A stretch of 64,000 bases of DNA from an uncultured Aquimarina sp. (GCA_947489685.1 CANLEM010000003.1:372001-436000), one strand, 5' to 3'; shown: positions 41,422-51,980, numbered from the stretch's first letter. Made by a program: numbers and translations. Notes: generated by a model from the sequence alone, not told the origin.

Positions 41422-42411
41422 ATGCAAGAAAATAATCTACTTAAATACATTAAAGGCGAGTCTAATGCCGAAGAAAAAAGTGCGATAATAGAATGGATTA
41501 GACAAGATCCAGAACATCAGAAACAATATGCTACTCTTAAAGCAAAATATGTAGCTTCGACACTAGATTTTGTTGATTCTGATTCTCAAGATATACAAAA
41601 AGCGTATACTAATTTTTCAGTTAAGAGAATTGATAAGAAAAAACAAGTATATAAACCAATGACAGCTGTAATAGCTGCTGTGATATTACCTTTGATCATA
41701 TGGCAATCGTATATATACTTCAATAATGATAGTGTAATAGTTTCTACGCAAGAATTTGTGACTGATAATATTATTGGTATTACTACAGAGCATGGTAATC
41801 AAAAAACGATAACCTTACCAGATGGTTCTACAGTTACCCTTAATGCCGGTAGTAGTTTGAGCTATCCAAAAGAATTTATAGGTACTACCAGGCAGGTTAA
41901 TCTAAAAGGAGAAGCTTTTTTTGATGTGCAAAAGGATGTGAACAAACCCTTTATTGTGTACACAGAACATTTAAAAGTTAAAGTGTTAGGTACATCTTTT
42001 AATGTAAAGTCATATGCTCGAGACAAAAATATAGAGACTACTTTGGTTACAGGTAAAGTAGAGGTTATTCAGGATATAACCGAAAAACCAATAATTTTAA
42101 TTCCTTCTCAAAGAGCAATTTTTAATAAGGAAGATAGCGGAATTAAAGTTGATCGCGTTGATTCTGAAAAAATAGTAGCCTGGAGAAAAGGTAAGTTAAT
42201 TTTTGACAAAACCCCCTTACAGCAAGTTGTTCTTGATTTAAAAAGAAAATACAATGTGGATTTTGTAATAGAATCCGATTCTCTTTTAAATTATAAATAC
42301 ACAGGAGAGTTTGATAACCTTGATTTGGATGAGGTTCTCAAGTTCCTTAAACTATCGTCATCCATACAATACAAATATGAAAACAATAAAGTTATGCTAA
42401 ACTCAGAATAG
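41422..42411 (+). CDS. FecR-family anti-sigma factor
   Basis: Membrane anti-sigma factor (329 aa). The cytoplasmic N-terminus (about 1-80) would hold the sigma factor; one transmembrane helix AVIAAVILPLIIWQSYIYF lies near residues 84-104; the periplasmic FecR domain (about 115-215, NQKTITLPDGSTVTLNAGS and GEAFFDV) and a C-terminal DUF4974 domain (about 255-329, PLQQVVLDLKRKYNVDF) follow. In such systems contact with the STN domain of the loaded SusC transporter releases the sigma factor. The STN-bearing SusC gene is next. Confidence 0.95.
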   Translation: MQENNLLKYIKGESNAEEKSAIIEWIRQDPEHQKQYATLKAKYVASTLDFVDSDSQDIQKAYTNFSVKRIDKKKQVYKPMTAVIAAVILPLIIWQSYIYFNNDSVIVSTQEFVTDNIIGITTEHGNQKTITLPDGSTVTLNAGSSLSYPKEFIGTTRQVNLKGEAFFDVQKDVNKPFIVYTEHLKVKVLGTSFNVKSYARDKNIETTLVTGKVEVIQDITEKPIILIPSQRAIFNKEDSGIKVDRVDSEKIVAWRKGKLIFDKTPLQQVVLDLKRKYNVDFVIESDSLLNYKYTGEFDNLDLDEVLKFLKLSSSIQYKYENNKVMLNSE

Positions 42412-42423
42412 AATGCAAAAAAA

Positions 42424-42449
42424 AGAGAAGATGCTGGAACATCTTCTCT
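42424..42449 (+). other. Stem-loop between fecR and susC
   Basis: A perfect 10-bp stem (42424-42433 with 42440-42449, loop CTGGAA) with no T-tract after it begins 12 bases past the fecR stop. It may protect mRNA ends or tune the ratio of regulator to transporter rather than terminate. Confidence 0.6.
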
Positions 42450-42501
42450 ATAGATCATTTAATTAAACTCAGAAATCGAATAATTAAAATCATACAAAAT
42501 T

Positions 42502-45500
42502 ATGAAAAAAAAACCATCGGGGGTTTTCTTGTCCAGAAAACATCTAATAAGAATTATGAAAATTTATTCTTTACTCATTTTTATAACCATTTCGAAGCTA
42601 TTTTCATACAATACGTATTCTCAGAATATTTCTGTTTCTTTGAATGAAGTCACTTTACAGACTGCGATCAAAGAAATTGAAGAAAAAAGTGAGTATAGTT
42701 TCTTCTATAATAATAGTTTAATAGACATTTCAAAAAAAGTGTCTCTTACTGTTAGTAATGAAAAAGTACGCAGAGTATTGAATGGATTATTTGCCGATAC
42801 TAATATTGGTTTTAAGATATATAAAAACCAAATAGTGCTCTTTCCTAGAGATGTTAGAGCATCAGAACAAGCATTTAAAAACTTGTTAAACTACATACAG
42901 GAGAATGCAGAAAAATCTATTAAAAGAACTACTATACCAGAGAATTTTAGTTTTGATCAAAATCGTATCAAGGGTATAGTTACAGGGCAGGATGGGCTTC
43001 CTTTACCTGGAGTTAATGTTATAGTTAAAGGAACAAGTAAAGGAGCTTTAACAGATTTTGATGGAAATTATGATTTAGCAGCTAATCCAGGAGATGTATT
43101 AGTGTTTTCTTATGTAGGTTTTGTAACACAAGAGGTTATTGCTACAAATAATAATCTAAATGTTACCTTGGAAGAAGATGTAAGTACATTAGATGAAGTC
43201 GTGGTTGTTGCTTATGGTACTGCTAGTAGATCATCAATAGTTGGTTCTGTTACACAAATAGAATCCGAAGACATTGAGCGAAGACCTGTAACTAATGTTC
43301 TTACCGTTCTTGATGGAGCAGCGGCAGGGGTTAAAATTACTCCAGCTAATGGTCAACCTGGCTCAAGTCCGGCTATTCGTGTTAGAGGTTTTGGTTCTAT
43401 TAATGCCTCTAATAGTCCTTTAATTGTGGTAGATGGCGTCGAGTTTGTTGGGCAGTTTTCTAGTCTTAACCCAAATGATATTGCGAATGTTAGTATTCTT
43501 AAAGATGCAGCCTCTACATCACTTTATGGTAGTAGAGCGGCAAACGGTGTCGTAATTATTACAACCAAGAGAGGTAAAATAGGTAAGGATACTTTTACTT
43601 TCGATATTAGTCAAGGAGTTAGTACCAGAAGTATTGGCGAATACGAAAGAATTAACCCTGCTCAGTATTATCAAGTAATGTGGGAAGCACTTAGAAATGG
43701 CCTTTCTGTGTCGGGTAGTACACCTGTTGATGAAGCCAACCAACAAGCAAGTGATGAAATATTTGATGAATTGGGTATTAATCCTTTTAATGTTGCCAAT
43801 GATCAAATTATCCTGACAGATGGTTCAATTAACCCCGCTGCTCAATTGCGTTATGATGATCTGGATTGGCAAGATCTTTTGGTACGTACTGGGTATAGAT
43901 CAAATATGAGTTTTTCATATAGTGGAGCAAGTGAAACTACAGATTATTTTGCTTCGTTGAGTTATCTAGAAGAAGACGGATATATTATCAACTCTGATTT
44001 TCAAAGAATAACGGGACGTGTAAATATTAATAGTCAATTAACTAAAAATTTTAAAACAGGAATTAACTTATCTGTTGCTTCTTCTGAGTCCAATAATGCA
44101 AATGATGGAGGTAATAATAGTTTAGTGAACCCTTTTAGAACAACAAGGCTAATAGCTCCTATTTATCCAGTATTTCTGCATGACCCGGATACTGGAGAAT
44201 TTGTATTAGATGATGATGGAAATAGACAATTTGATAGCAGTAATAGCAGAGTTGGTAGTTCGGCAGGTAGAAATGTAATTCATGAAACAATCCTAAATAA
44301 GGATTCTGATAAAATATTTTCGGTAAACGCTAGAACTTTTGCAGAATTTAAATTCTTAACTGATTTCACATTTACATTTAATGCCGCTTTAGATAAAAGA
44401 TTTTTTAGTAATGAAGAGTTTAATAATCCTATTGTTGGTGATGGTGCTCCTGATGGAGTTGCAGAAAAGGATGAGATTACAAATACAACAATAAATTATA
44501 ACCAATTATTGCGTTATAATAAATCATTTGAAGATCACGGGATAACTATATTACTTGGGCATGAGAGTTTTGATACCGAAAGAAACTTTTTTACCGCAAA
44601 TAGGAGAGGGCAAGTAGTAGATGGCAATATCGAGTTGATTAATTTTACTACTACTCAAGATGTAGAATCTAATACACGACGGTTAACCAGAGAAGGATAT
44701 TTTGGTAGTTTTAATTATGATTTTAGAGACACTTATTATTTATCAGGCTCATATAGAAGAGATGCTTCTTCAAGGTTCAATGATAGTAATCGATGGGGAG
44801 ATTTCTTTTCTATTGGTGCATCATGGAGACTTGATCAAGAAAGTTTTGTAAGCGATGTTGATTGGATTAATAACCTTAAGATTAGAGCATCCTATGGTGA
44901 AGTTGGTAATGATAATTTACTGGATGCTGGAGGAGTTAGTGATTTTTACATTAGTCAAGGATTGTTTGATCTTGGTTTTAATAACCAATTAGAGGGCGGG
45001 GTTCTGGCCGGAACTACTGGAAACCCGAATATAACTTGGGAGACTAATATTCAATCTGATGCAGCTTTAGAATTTAGTTTTTTAAGTAATAGAATTTCCG
45101 GAACAATAGAGTATTACCGAAGAGAATCCAAAGATTTATTATTCTTAGTACCTATTCCAACGGCCTCAGGTCTGGATTCTAGACCGGATAATATTGGGGA
45201 TATGGTTAATAATGGATGGGAGTTTGATCTTAATTTTGGAATTGTTAAAAGCAATAATTTTGAATGGGATTTAAACATTAATGCAGCAACTATCTCCAAT
45301 GAAATCACAAAACTTCCTCAAGAAGAAATCATTAATGGTACCAAAAAATTAGTTGTTGGAGGGGATATTTTTGCGTATTGGTTAAGAGATTGGTATGGTG
45401 TGGACCCTACTGATGGTTCAGGGTTGTTTATCCTTGATCCTGATCTTGGAGCAATAGGAGATGGTGATGTGCGAACCGCTGTAGATGGAACCGTTGTGAC

Positions 45501-46029
45501 AACAAATCAGAACAAGGCAAAGTTTGATTTTGTAGGTACAGCTATTCCTGATCTGTTTGGGGCTTTCACGAATAATTTTAGATACAAAAACTTTGACTTA
45601 GGTTTTACATTTACGTATCAATTAGGAGGTGAAACATATGATTCTAATTATCAAAACTTAATGCATTCTGGAACGTATGGAGTTGCTCTTAGCACAGATA
45701 TACTTAATCGTTGGCAACAACCAGGAGATATTACCGATGTGCCCAGATTAGATGCCAACCAAACGGCAGCTTTTGGAGCTGCTTCAGATAGATGGTTAGT
45801 GAAATCAGATTTCTTAGCATTAAGGCAAGTAAGTTTGACATATAATTTTAATAAAGAATTAGTAAACAAATTGGGACTTGCAGGAGCAAAGATATATATG
45901 AGTGGAGAAAATATTTTTGTGGTAAATGAAAGAAAGGGCTTAGAACCTGGTCAAAGATTTAACGGTACGACCTCCAATAGATTTTCTCCATCAAGAGTTA
46001 TTTCATTAGGATTAAACGCAACATTTTAA
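42502..46029 (+). CDS. SusC/RagA-family TonB-dependent transporter with STN domain
   Basis: Outer-membrane active transporter (1175 aa). After the signal sequence (about residues 1-40) come an STN/secretin signalling domain (about 41-120, VTLQTAIKEIEEKSEYSFFY), a CarboxypepD_reg-like domain (about 155-235, GVNVIVKGTSKGALTDFDGN), a TonB plug (about 245-360, with IRVRGFGSINASNSPLIVVD) and the 22-strand barrel ending in Phe. The sequence LDEVVVVAYGTASR near 228 is the usual SusC junction. The STN domain shows that it signals to the FecR/sigma pair upstream; the downstream SusD gene gives its lid. Confidence 0.96.
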   Translation: MKKKPSGVFLSRKHLIRIMKIYSLLIFITISKLFSYNTYSQNISVSLNEVTLQTAIKEIEEKSEYSFFYNNSLIDISKKVSLTVSNEKVRRVLNGLFADTNIGFKIYKNQIVLFPRDVRASEQAFKNLLNYIQENAEKSIKRTTIPENFSFDQNRIKGIVTGQDGLPLPGVNVIVKGTSKGALTDFDGNYDLAANPGDVLVFSYVGFVTQEVIATNNNLNVTLEEDVSTLDEVVVVAYGTASRSSIVGSVTQIESEDIERRPVTNVLTVLDGAAAGVKITPANGQPGSSPAIRVRGFGSINASNSPLIVVDGVEFVGQFSSLNPNDIANVSILKDAASTSLYGSRAANGVVIITTKRGKIGKDTFTFDISQGVSTRSIGEYERINPAQYYQVMWEALRNGLSVSGSTPVDEANQQASDEIFDELGINPFNVANDQIILTDGSINPAAQLRYDDLDWQDLLVRTGYRSNMSFSYSGASETTDYFASLSYLEEDGYIINSDFQRITGRVNINSQLTKNFKTGINLSVASSESNNANDGGNNSLVNPFRTTRLIAPIYPVFLHDPDTGEFVLDDDGNRQFDSSNSRVGSSAGRNVIHETILNKDSDKIFSVNARTFAEFKFLTDFTFTFNAALDKRFFSNEEFNNPIVGDGAPDGVAEKDEITNTTINYNQLLRYNKSFEDHGITILLGHESFDTERNFFTANRRGQVVDGNIELINFTTTQDVESNTRRLTREGYFGSFNYDFRDTYYLSGSYRRDASSRFNDSNRWGDFFSIGASWRLDQESFVSDVDWINNLKIRASYGEVGNDNLLDAGGVSDFYISQGLFDLGFNNQLEGGVLAGTTGNPNITWETNIQSDAALEFSFLSNRISGTIEYYRRESKDLLFLVPIPTASGLDSRPDNIGDMVNNGWEFDLNFGIVKSNNFEWDLNINAATISNEITKLPQEEIINGTKKLVVGGDIFAYWLRDWYGVDPTDGSGLFILDPDLGAIGDGDVRTAVDGTVVTTNQNKAKFDFVGTAIPDLFGAFTNNFRYKNFDLGFTFTYQLGGETYDSNYQNLMHSGTYGVALSTDILNRWQQPGDITDVPRLDANQTAAFGAASDRWLVKSDFLALRQVSLTYNFNKELVNKLGLAGAKIYMSGENIFVVNERKGLEPGQRFNGTTSNRFSPSRVISLGLNATF

Positions 46030-46040
46030 AAAAAGAAATT

Positions 46041-47528
46041 ATGAAAATATCTAACAAAGTATTGGTATTTATTCTAATTCTTACCAATATAATTTTTACT
46101 TCTTGTTCAGAGGATTTCTTAGAAGAAACACCAACGGAATCTGTTTCAACAGAAGAAGCTACAGCTACCACAGCAAATTTATTTACGGTAATTAATGGTA
46201 TACATAGATCATTATATATTCGATATGGATCTCAAGGGCGAACAGGAGTAGGGGCTCTTATATTACAAAATGAAGTGTTGGGAGACGATTTTGTAATGAC
46301 ATCCAGAGCAAATGGCTGGTTTATTAATGCCTATAGATGGAATGATCATACAAATGCTACAGATGCCGATGATTTGTTCCCTTTTAGAACATATTATAGA
46401 ATTATTAGAAATGCCAATACTGTAATTAATGGCGCAGATAATGCAGTAGGTCCCGATACCGAAAGAAATGCAGCAAAAGGACAAGCATTAGTATATAGAG
46501 CCTGGGCACATTTTCAATTGGTTCAATTATATGGAATTAGATATCAGTCGGGTGTAAATAATGCACAGTTAGGAGTACCTATAGTTATAAATACAGAAAT
46601 AGAACCGTTACCCAGAGCATCTGTAGAAGATGTATATACTCGGGTAAATTTGGATTTGGATGAAGCGATTATTCTTTTAGAAGGATATGGTAGACCAAAT
46701 AAATCTCATTTAGACCAAAGTGTGGCTCAAGGCTTAAAGGCAAGAGTTGCTTTGGTACAGGGTAATTATAGTATCGCTGCCGACTTTGCAGAGCAAGCAA
46801 GAGCCGGATATCAACTAATGTCTGTAAATGATTACTTTAATAGTTTTAGTGATTATGAAAGTGATGAGTGGATGTGGGGAAGCCGAATAGTCGAGGATCA
46901 AAGCGATACATTTGGTAATTTTGGAGCGTTTATTTCAAGAAACTTCAGTTCTTCTAATATAAGAGGAAACCCCAAGGCTATTAATAGTACTCTATATAAT
47001 ACTATTCCTGATACGGATGTTCGTAAATCATTATTCGACCCATCGGGAGATCATGATGTACTTCCTCCAGGAATTGTAATTTCATCTAGACATCGTAAAA
47101 GGCCATTTACGAGTCAAAAATTTATAGCAGCGGGTACTGGAGATAGCAGAATGGATGTGCCATATATGAGAGTTTCAGAAATGTATTTAATAGAAGCAGA
47201 AGCTAAGGCTCGTTTAAATGATGCTACTGCCGCGAATGTGCTTTTAGAATACGGTGTTGTAAGAGATCCATCCTATACTTTGTCAACTAATACAGGAACA
47301 GCATTAGTAAACGAAATTTTACTTCAAAGACGTTGGGAGCTATGGGGAGAAGGTTTTAGATTTTATGATTTAAAAAGAACGAATGCTCCTCTAAATAGAA
47401 ATGGAGCAAATCATTCATCATCTTTAGCAGTAATATTTGATGTTCCCCCAGGGGATAATAGATGGCAGTGGTTAATACCACAAAGAGCATTGGATGCAAA
47501 CCCTCTTTTAGAACAAAATCCTTTATAA
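46041..47528 (+). CDS. SusD/RagB-family nutrient-binding lipoprotein
   Basis: Surface lipoprotein of 495 residues that caps the SusC barrel. Lipobox IIFTSC gives Cys 22. The TPR-like core is present (AKGQALVYRAWAHFQLVQLYG near residue 150, the SusD-like N-terminal domain) and the RagB C-terminal domain includes YMRVSEMYLIEAEAKARLND near 375 and ILLQRRWELWGEGFRFYDLKR near 425. The gene starts 12 bases after susC. The ligand is unknown; the secreted peptidase that follows suggests peptides. Confidence 0.96.
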   Translation: MKISNKVLVFILILTNIIFTSCSEDFLEETPTESVSTEEATATTANLFTVINGIHRSLYIRYGSQGRTGVGALILQNEVLGDDFVMTSRANGWFINAYRWNDHTNATDADDLFPFRTYYRIIRNANTVINGADNAVGPDTERNAAKGQALVYRAWAHFQLVQLYGIRYQSGVNNAQLGVPIVINTEIEPLPRASVEDVYTRVNLDLDEAIILLEGYGRPNKSHLDQSVAQGLKARVALVQGNYSIAADFAEQARAGYQLMSVNDYFNSFSDYESDEWMWGSRIVEDQSDTFGNFGAFISRNFSSSNIRGNPKAINSTLYNTIPDTDVRKSLFDPSGDHDVLPPGIVISSRHRKRPFTSQKFIAAGTGDSRMDVPYMRVSEMYLIEAEAKARLNDATAANVLLEYGVVRDPSYTLSTNTGTALVNEILLQRRWELWGEGFRFYDLKRTNAPLNRNGANHSSSLAVIFDVPPGDNRWQWLIPQRALDANPLLEQNPL

Positions 47529-47865
47529 GACTTATCAAATTCTCTTTATACGAATATGATATTTATTTACAGTTAGCCAAAATAAGCTTGGTTTTCAAAA
47601 ATCAAGCTTATTCTAATTGTACTTAATAAATCATATTTTAAAACAAGATGGCATATAGATCACTTTTAAAGTATTCCAAAGTGATAAATGTTTAATTAAG
47701 TAATAAATATGATAATATGTGCACTACGTTTCATTATATATAGTAGTTTTACTATAGTAAATGTAAGCATTTAATATCCTCTTTATTTTAAAGGTAATTT
47801 AATAACATAACATGATGTTTGGGTTTAAAATTTTTAATATAGTACAATGAATAAAATTGATTATA
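47529..47865. other. Gap between susD and the S9 peptidase gene
   Basis: About 340 AT-rich bases. It contains the susD terminator hairpin at 47581-47612; the rest shows no open reading frame or perfect -7 box. The peptidase therefore probably has its own promoter rather than being strictly in the susCD transcript. Confidence 0.5.
47581..47612 (+). terminator. Hairpin after susD
   Basis: A perfect 10-bp stem (47581-47590 with 47603-47612) and an inner TTTT/AAAA pairing, 53 bases after the susD stop. The T-tract is weak (TTCTAATT), so termination may be partial. Confidence 0.65.
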
Positions 47866-50682
47866 ATGGGGCAAATTAAATTATTCTTTCTTTTGTTTTT
47901 GTGGACAATTTGTATGACTGCACAAAAGAAAACGATCACTCACAAAGATTATGATCTGTGGAGAAGAGTTACTGATGTAAAGATCTCTAATTCGGGAAAA
48001 TTAATAGTTTCCACAATTGAAACTTCTACAAAACGGGGAGACGGCTATGTGGAGATATATAATACTCAAACGAAAGAAAAGGTCTCCTTTTTTAACGGGT
48101 ATAAAACTTCTATAACTTTTGATGAAAATTTCGTGGTTTTTAAAAAGAAACCTAAATACGAGGTCTTAAGAAATGAAAAAAAGAAAAAAATAAAAGAAGA
48201 GGATCAATCCAAGGATATGTTGTTTGTGTATGATGTTAAGAATAATCTCATCCTGGATTCTATAGCAAGAGTCAAAAAATATAAAATTCCAAAAGAATAC
48301 AATGGATGGATGATTGTCGAAAAATTTAAAAACAAGCAAGAAACCAAAGAAAAAAAGAAGAATAAATCTGATACAACCAAGCATACGGCATATATGCAAA
48401 ATTATGCATTAGCCTATAATTTTAGTACCAAAAAAGGAGATACAATTTTTAAGATTAAAGATTTTGTTATTCCTAGTAACGGAAGTAGGTTTTACTATTC
48501 TACGACTAATATGGAGTCAAACAAAGACACAAAAGAAAATAATAAAGCAAAGCAAAGAGATATAGCGTTATATGCTTATGATGCAGATTCGGGTAAAAAA
48601 GTAGTACTTGACAAAGGTAAATACCTTTATGAAAACTTGTCAATTACCAAAAATGGAAGTGATTTGGCTTTTATTGCTGCTACAGACTCAACATCAGTCG
48701 ATTCGTTAAAGTTTGATTTATACCATTATCATTCTAATATTTTACATAAGCGAGCAATGGTAAACGAGGTTGGTATTAAAAAGAACTGGCAATTAAGTAG
48801 AGAGCAATCTCCATTTTTTTCTGAAGACGGCAACAGACTCTACTTTTACTCCAAACCGAAAGTTGAATTTAATACAGATACAACACTTTTAGAAGAAGAA
48901 ATCCCAGCAGTAGATGTTTGGAGTTGGAAGGATAAAATGATTCAACCCGAACAGAAATCCAAATTGAAAGAGTTAAAAAAGAAAGCATATATTTCTTACT
49001 TCGATATAAAAAATAAAAAGTATATCTCTCTACAAGAAGAAGATATAGATGAGCTTATTTTTGATAGAAAAAAGAATCAAAAATATATTATTGGTGCAAA
49101 CACCTCGCTTTATGATGTAAAACGTTCTTGGGATTATCCTAGAACCAAAGATATTTATACTATTAATACAAATACGGGAGAAAAAAAATTGGCTTTAAAA
49201 AATGCTGCCTTAGAGCTTTTTCTTTCTCCAAATGAACTATATGCATTGTACTTTGATATTCATAAACAACATTGGTTTTCTCTTCATCTAGAAACTTTAC
49301 AAAAAGTAAATCTTACCCAAAACCTTAAAGTAGCTTTCTATGATGAAGATAATGATCGACCGATGTTGCCTTTTTCTTACGGATTTGGTGGGTTTGATAC
49401 CAATGGATATGCTTTGGTTTATGATAAGTTTGATATCTGGAAATTGTCTTTGGATGGGAAAGAAAAGCCAATAAATATTTCAGAAAATGGGAGAAAGACT
49501 AATGTTGAATACAGAACCCAAAACCTAGATCCTGATCATAAAAATCTTGCTAGCTATATCAAAGGAGAATTATTAGTTACCAGTTTTAATAAAAATACAA
49601 AGGCATCTGGATTGTTGACTTTCCAGGGAAAAAAAATGATAGAAAAAATACAAGCAGATACCTTTTTTATCAGTAGCTATCTTAAAGCAAAGAGTTCTGA
49701 TGTTTTGGTATATAGGAAACAAAATTTTAATACCTATAGCGATGTATATGTTTCAAAAAATGATTTAAAGACATCTACGAAAATCACAAATGCAAACCCT
49801 CAAAAAGAAAAATTCAAATGGGGGAGTGCAGAGCTTTTTTCATGGACTGCCTATGACGGAGAAAAACTAGATGGAATTATTTACAAACCCGAAGATTTTG
49901 ATCCATCAAAAAAATATCCTTTGATCACATATTTTTACGAAAAAAGATCAGATAGATTACGAAGTTATCATGCGCCGCAACCCAGTGCCTCTATAGTAAA
50001 TCCATCATATTTGGTAAGTAATGACTATATCATGTTTGTACCTGATATTGTATATCAAGAAGGAAAACCTGGACCTAGTGCATACAACTGCATTGTTTCG
50101 GGTGTTGAAGCCATAGAAAAATTAGGATATATAGATGCTGATAATATTGCTATACAAGGACAAAGTTGGGGAGGCTATCAGGTAGCTTATCTAGTTACCG
50201 TTACGAATAAATTTAAAGCGGCAATGGCAGGAGCTCCAGTTAGCAATATGACTTCGGCATACGGAGGGATTAGATGGGAATCAGGGTTGAGTCGCGCTTT
50301 TCAATATGAGAAAACTCAAAGTAGAATTGGTAAGAACTTATGGGAAGGATTTGATTTGTATATAGAGAATTCGCCACTATTTGGAATTCCTAATATAGAA
50401 ACTCCTTTATTAATGATGCATAATGATAAAGATGGTGCAGTGCCTTATTATCAAGGTATAGAAATGTTTATGGGTATGAGAAGACTGCAAAAACCAGCCT
50501 GGTTATTGGTGTATAATGATGAGGCACATAATCTAAAAAAAGTAAAGAATAGACAGGATTTATCCATTAGAATGATGCAGTTTTTTGACCATTATTTAAA
50601 AGGAAAACCTGCCCCAGAATGGATGATCAAAGGAGTTCCGAGAATACAAAAAGGCAAAAACTTTGGGTATGGAACTTATTAA
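47866..50682 (+). CDS. Secreted prolyl-oligopeptidase-family (S9) peptidase
   Basis: 938-residue serine peptidase. Signal peptide GQIKLFFLLFLWTICMTAQ, then a long beta-propeller-like N-terminal region (about 25-640) with a Lys-rich insert near 105-170, and an alpha/beta-hydrolase domain (about 680-938). The nucleophile is Ser767 in QGQSWGGYQVAYL; the Asp lies in MHNDKDGAVPYY near 855 and the His in NDEAHNLKK near 885. It should cut oligopeptides in the periplasm or outside. Following sigma-fecR-susC-susD, it fits a peptide-utilisation locus. The ATG at 47866 is preferred to the one three codons earlier. Confidence 0.92.
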   Translation: MGQIKLFFLLFLWTICMTAQKKTITHKDYDLWRRVTDVKISNSGKLIVSTIETSTKRGDGYVEIYNTQTKEKVSFFNGYKTSITFDENFVVFKKKPKYEVLRNEKKKKIKEEDQSKDMLFVYDVKNNLILDSIARVKKYKIPKEYNGWMIVEKFKNKQETKEKKKNKSDTTKHTAYMQNYALAYNFSTKKGDTIFKIKDFVIPSNGSRFYYSTTNMESNKDTKENNKAKQRDIALYAYDADSGKKVVLDKGKYLYENLSITKNGSDLAFIAATDSTSVDSLKFDLYHYHSNILHKRAMVNEVGIKKNWQLSREQSPFFSEDGNRLYFYSKPKVEFNTDTTLLEEEIPAVDVWSWKDKMIQPEQKSKLKELKKKAYISYFDIKNKKYISLQEEDIDELIFDRKKNQKYIIGANTSLYDVKRSWDYPRTKDIYTINTNTGEKKLALKNAALELFLSPNELYALYFDIHKQHWFSLHLETLQKVNLTQNLKVAFYDEDNDRPMLPFSYGFGGFDTNGYALVYDKFDIWKLSLDGKEKPINISENGRKTNVEYRTQNLDPDHKNLASYIKGELLVTSFNKNTKASGLLTFQGKKMIEKIQADTFFISSYLKAKSSDVLVYRKQNFNTYSDVYVSKNDLKTSTKITNANPQKEKFKWGSAELFSWTAYDGEKLDGIIYKPEDFDPSKKYPLITYFYEKRSDRLRSYHAPQPSASIVNPSYLVSNDYIMFVPDIVYQEGKPGPSAYNCIVSGVEAIEKLGYIDADNIAIQGQSWGGYQVAYLVTVTNKFKAAMAGAPVSNMTSAYGGIRWESGLSRAFQYEKTQSRIGKNLWEGFDLYIENSPLFGIPNIETPLLMMHNDKDGAVPYYQGIEMFMGMRRLQKPAWLLVYNDEAHNLKKVKNRQDLSIRMMQFFDHYLKGKPAPEWMIKGVPRIQKGKNFGYGTY

Positions 50683-50822
50683 TTATTATAAGGACTAAAC
50701 AAACCAATGGTTCAAATAGCTATTGCTACTGCCCTTTTTTTGGCATTCAACCCAAATTACATACAGGTTCTACGAATAGTAACTCTGGCAGAAGCAGGAT
50801 TATCAAAATAATCTTATATATA

Positions 50823-51980
50823 CTATTTTAAATTACTTAAAATAAAATCTAGCTTCTTATTCTTGTTTAGATTTTGACTAAAAGAATCGGTAATATGCCC
50901 ATTTTGATTTGCTAAACCTAATTTTTGCAATCTCAAGATACTATCCCTATTTTCTAGAGTAACTTTACCGGTTAATAGCGGTGTCATATCCAAATCAGAA
51001 TGGTAGTAATCGTATATTTTTTTTAGCCCGGTAAGATACAAGTAATCTTTTGTAAAACCACCACCTCTATGCACACGTAGTGTTATTTGCCATGCAGCAT
51101 CACGATCCAATTTATATTGACTGTATAATAAATCAAAAGTACCTTTAAAGTCATACCCTTTGATCAAACTATCCGCTGCAATAACGCGATATGCCAATTC
51201 TTTCATTCTTTTTAATGTAAGACATCCGGACATGTATTCACTAAATACTGCTAAACCTTCTTGAGTTTCGGTATTATTTACAAAACCGTTAGAAAATATT
51301 TTTAAAGGTTGACTTTTTCCATTAAAAGTGGTTACCATATGAACACCTATCTCATGATTTGCCAACACCATAAGTTCATTGTCGCTAAATTGATAATTCT
51401 TTTTTAACAATAATGTTTCTGAGGCATTAAGAACCATAGCAGATGCAGAGATGTGCGTGGATTTTTTGATATTAAAATCAAAATCGTAACGATTTGCAAA
51501 TTTTCTAAAATAAACTTCTGCTTCATCGGCAGAATATTTTTTTATGGTATTGTCAGCTGGTGTTTCATCTTTAAAATGAAGTATAAAACGAGCATTATCC
51601 ACATCACGCTCTTTTGGAGTTCCGAATACTTTAAGAGAATTGTAATAAAAATTTTTACCCGATCCTATAGTTTCAATACACTGTATTAATCCAGAATATT
51701 CGTAAATAATGTCTTGGTACAATTTCCGAATTTCGTCGTCTTCAATCCTTTCTAATCTCTGATTAAAAAATAACCGTTGCATTTTGTACGGATTAAATTT
51801 AATCTTTCGATATTTAAAAGATGGGTTTTTTCGGTATTTGGAGGCGAAGAAAGATTTCTTCTCTTGCTCAATATTTAAAGGGTTAAGAAAATTTAGAAGT
51901 TCTATATTCTTAACCAATCTATCTAGATTTTGATCTATTTCAAAAAGATCACCATACGTAGCTACTACATCCTCAATCAT
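50823..51980 (-). CDS. DUF1704 metallopeptidase-like protein (QEGLA motif, MATCAP-related)
   Basis: 385-residue protein of the family annotated as flavohemoglobin expression-modulating QEGLA motif protein. The signature NHEIGVH (His209, Glu210, His214) followed 26 residues later by TQEGLA (Glu241) matches the HExxxH...E zinc site of eukaryotic MATCAP enzymes, the DUF1704 tyrosine carboxypeptidases that remove C-terminal Tyr from tubulin. All zinc ligands and the general base are kept, so it is probably an active carboxypeptidase. It is the last gene of an operon with an ATP-grasp ligase and an N-formylglutamate-amidohydrolase-like gene. An alternative start 13 codons upstream is possible. Target unknown. 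Confidence 0.88.
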   Translation of the reverse strand: MIEDVVATYGDLFEIDQNLDRLVKNIELLNFLNPLNIEQEKKSFFASKYRKNPSFKYRKIKFNPYKMQRLFFNQRLERIEDDEIRKLYQDIIYEYSGLIQCIETIGSGKNFYYNSLKVFGTPKERDVDNARFILHFKDETPADNTIKKYSADEAEVYFRKFANRYDFDFNIKKSTHISASAMVLNASETLLLKKNYQFSDNELMVLANHEIGVHMVTTFNGKSQPLKIFSNGFVNNTETQEGLAVFSEYMSGCLTLKRMKELAYRVIAADSLIKGYDFKGTFDLLYSQYKLDRDAAWQITLRVHRGGGFTKDYLYLTGLKKIYDYYHSDLDMTPLLTGKVTLENRDSILRLQKLGLANQNGHITDSFSQNLNKNKKLDFILSNLK

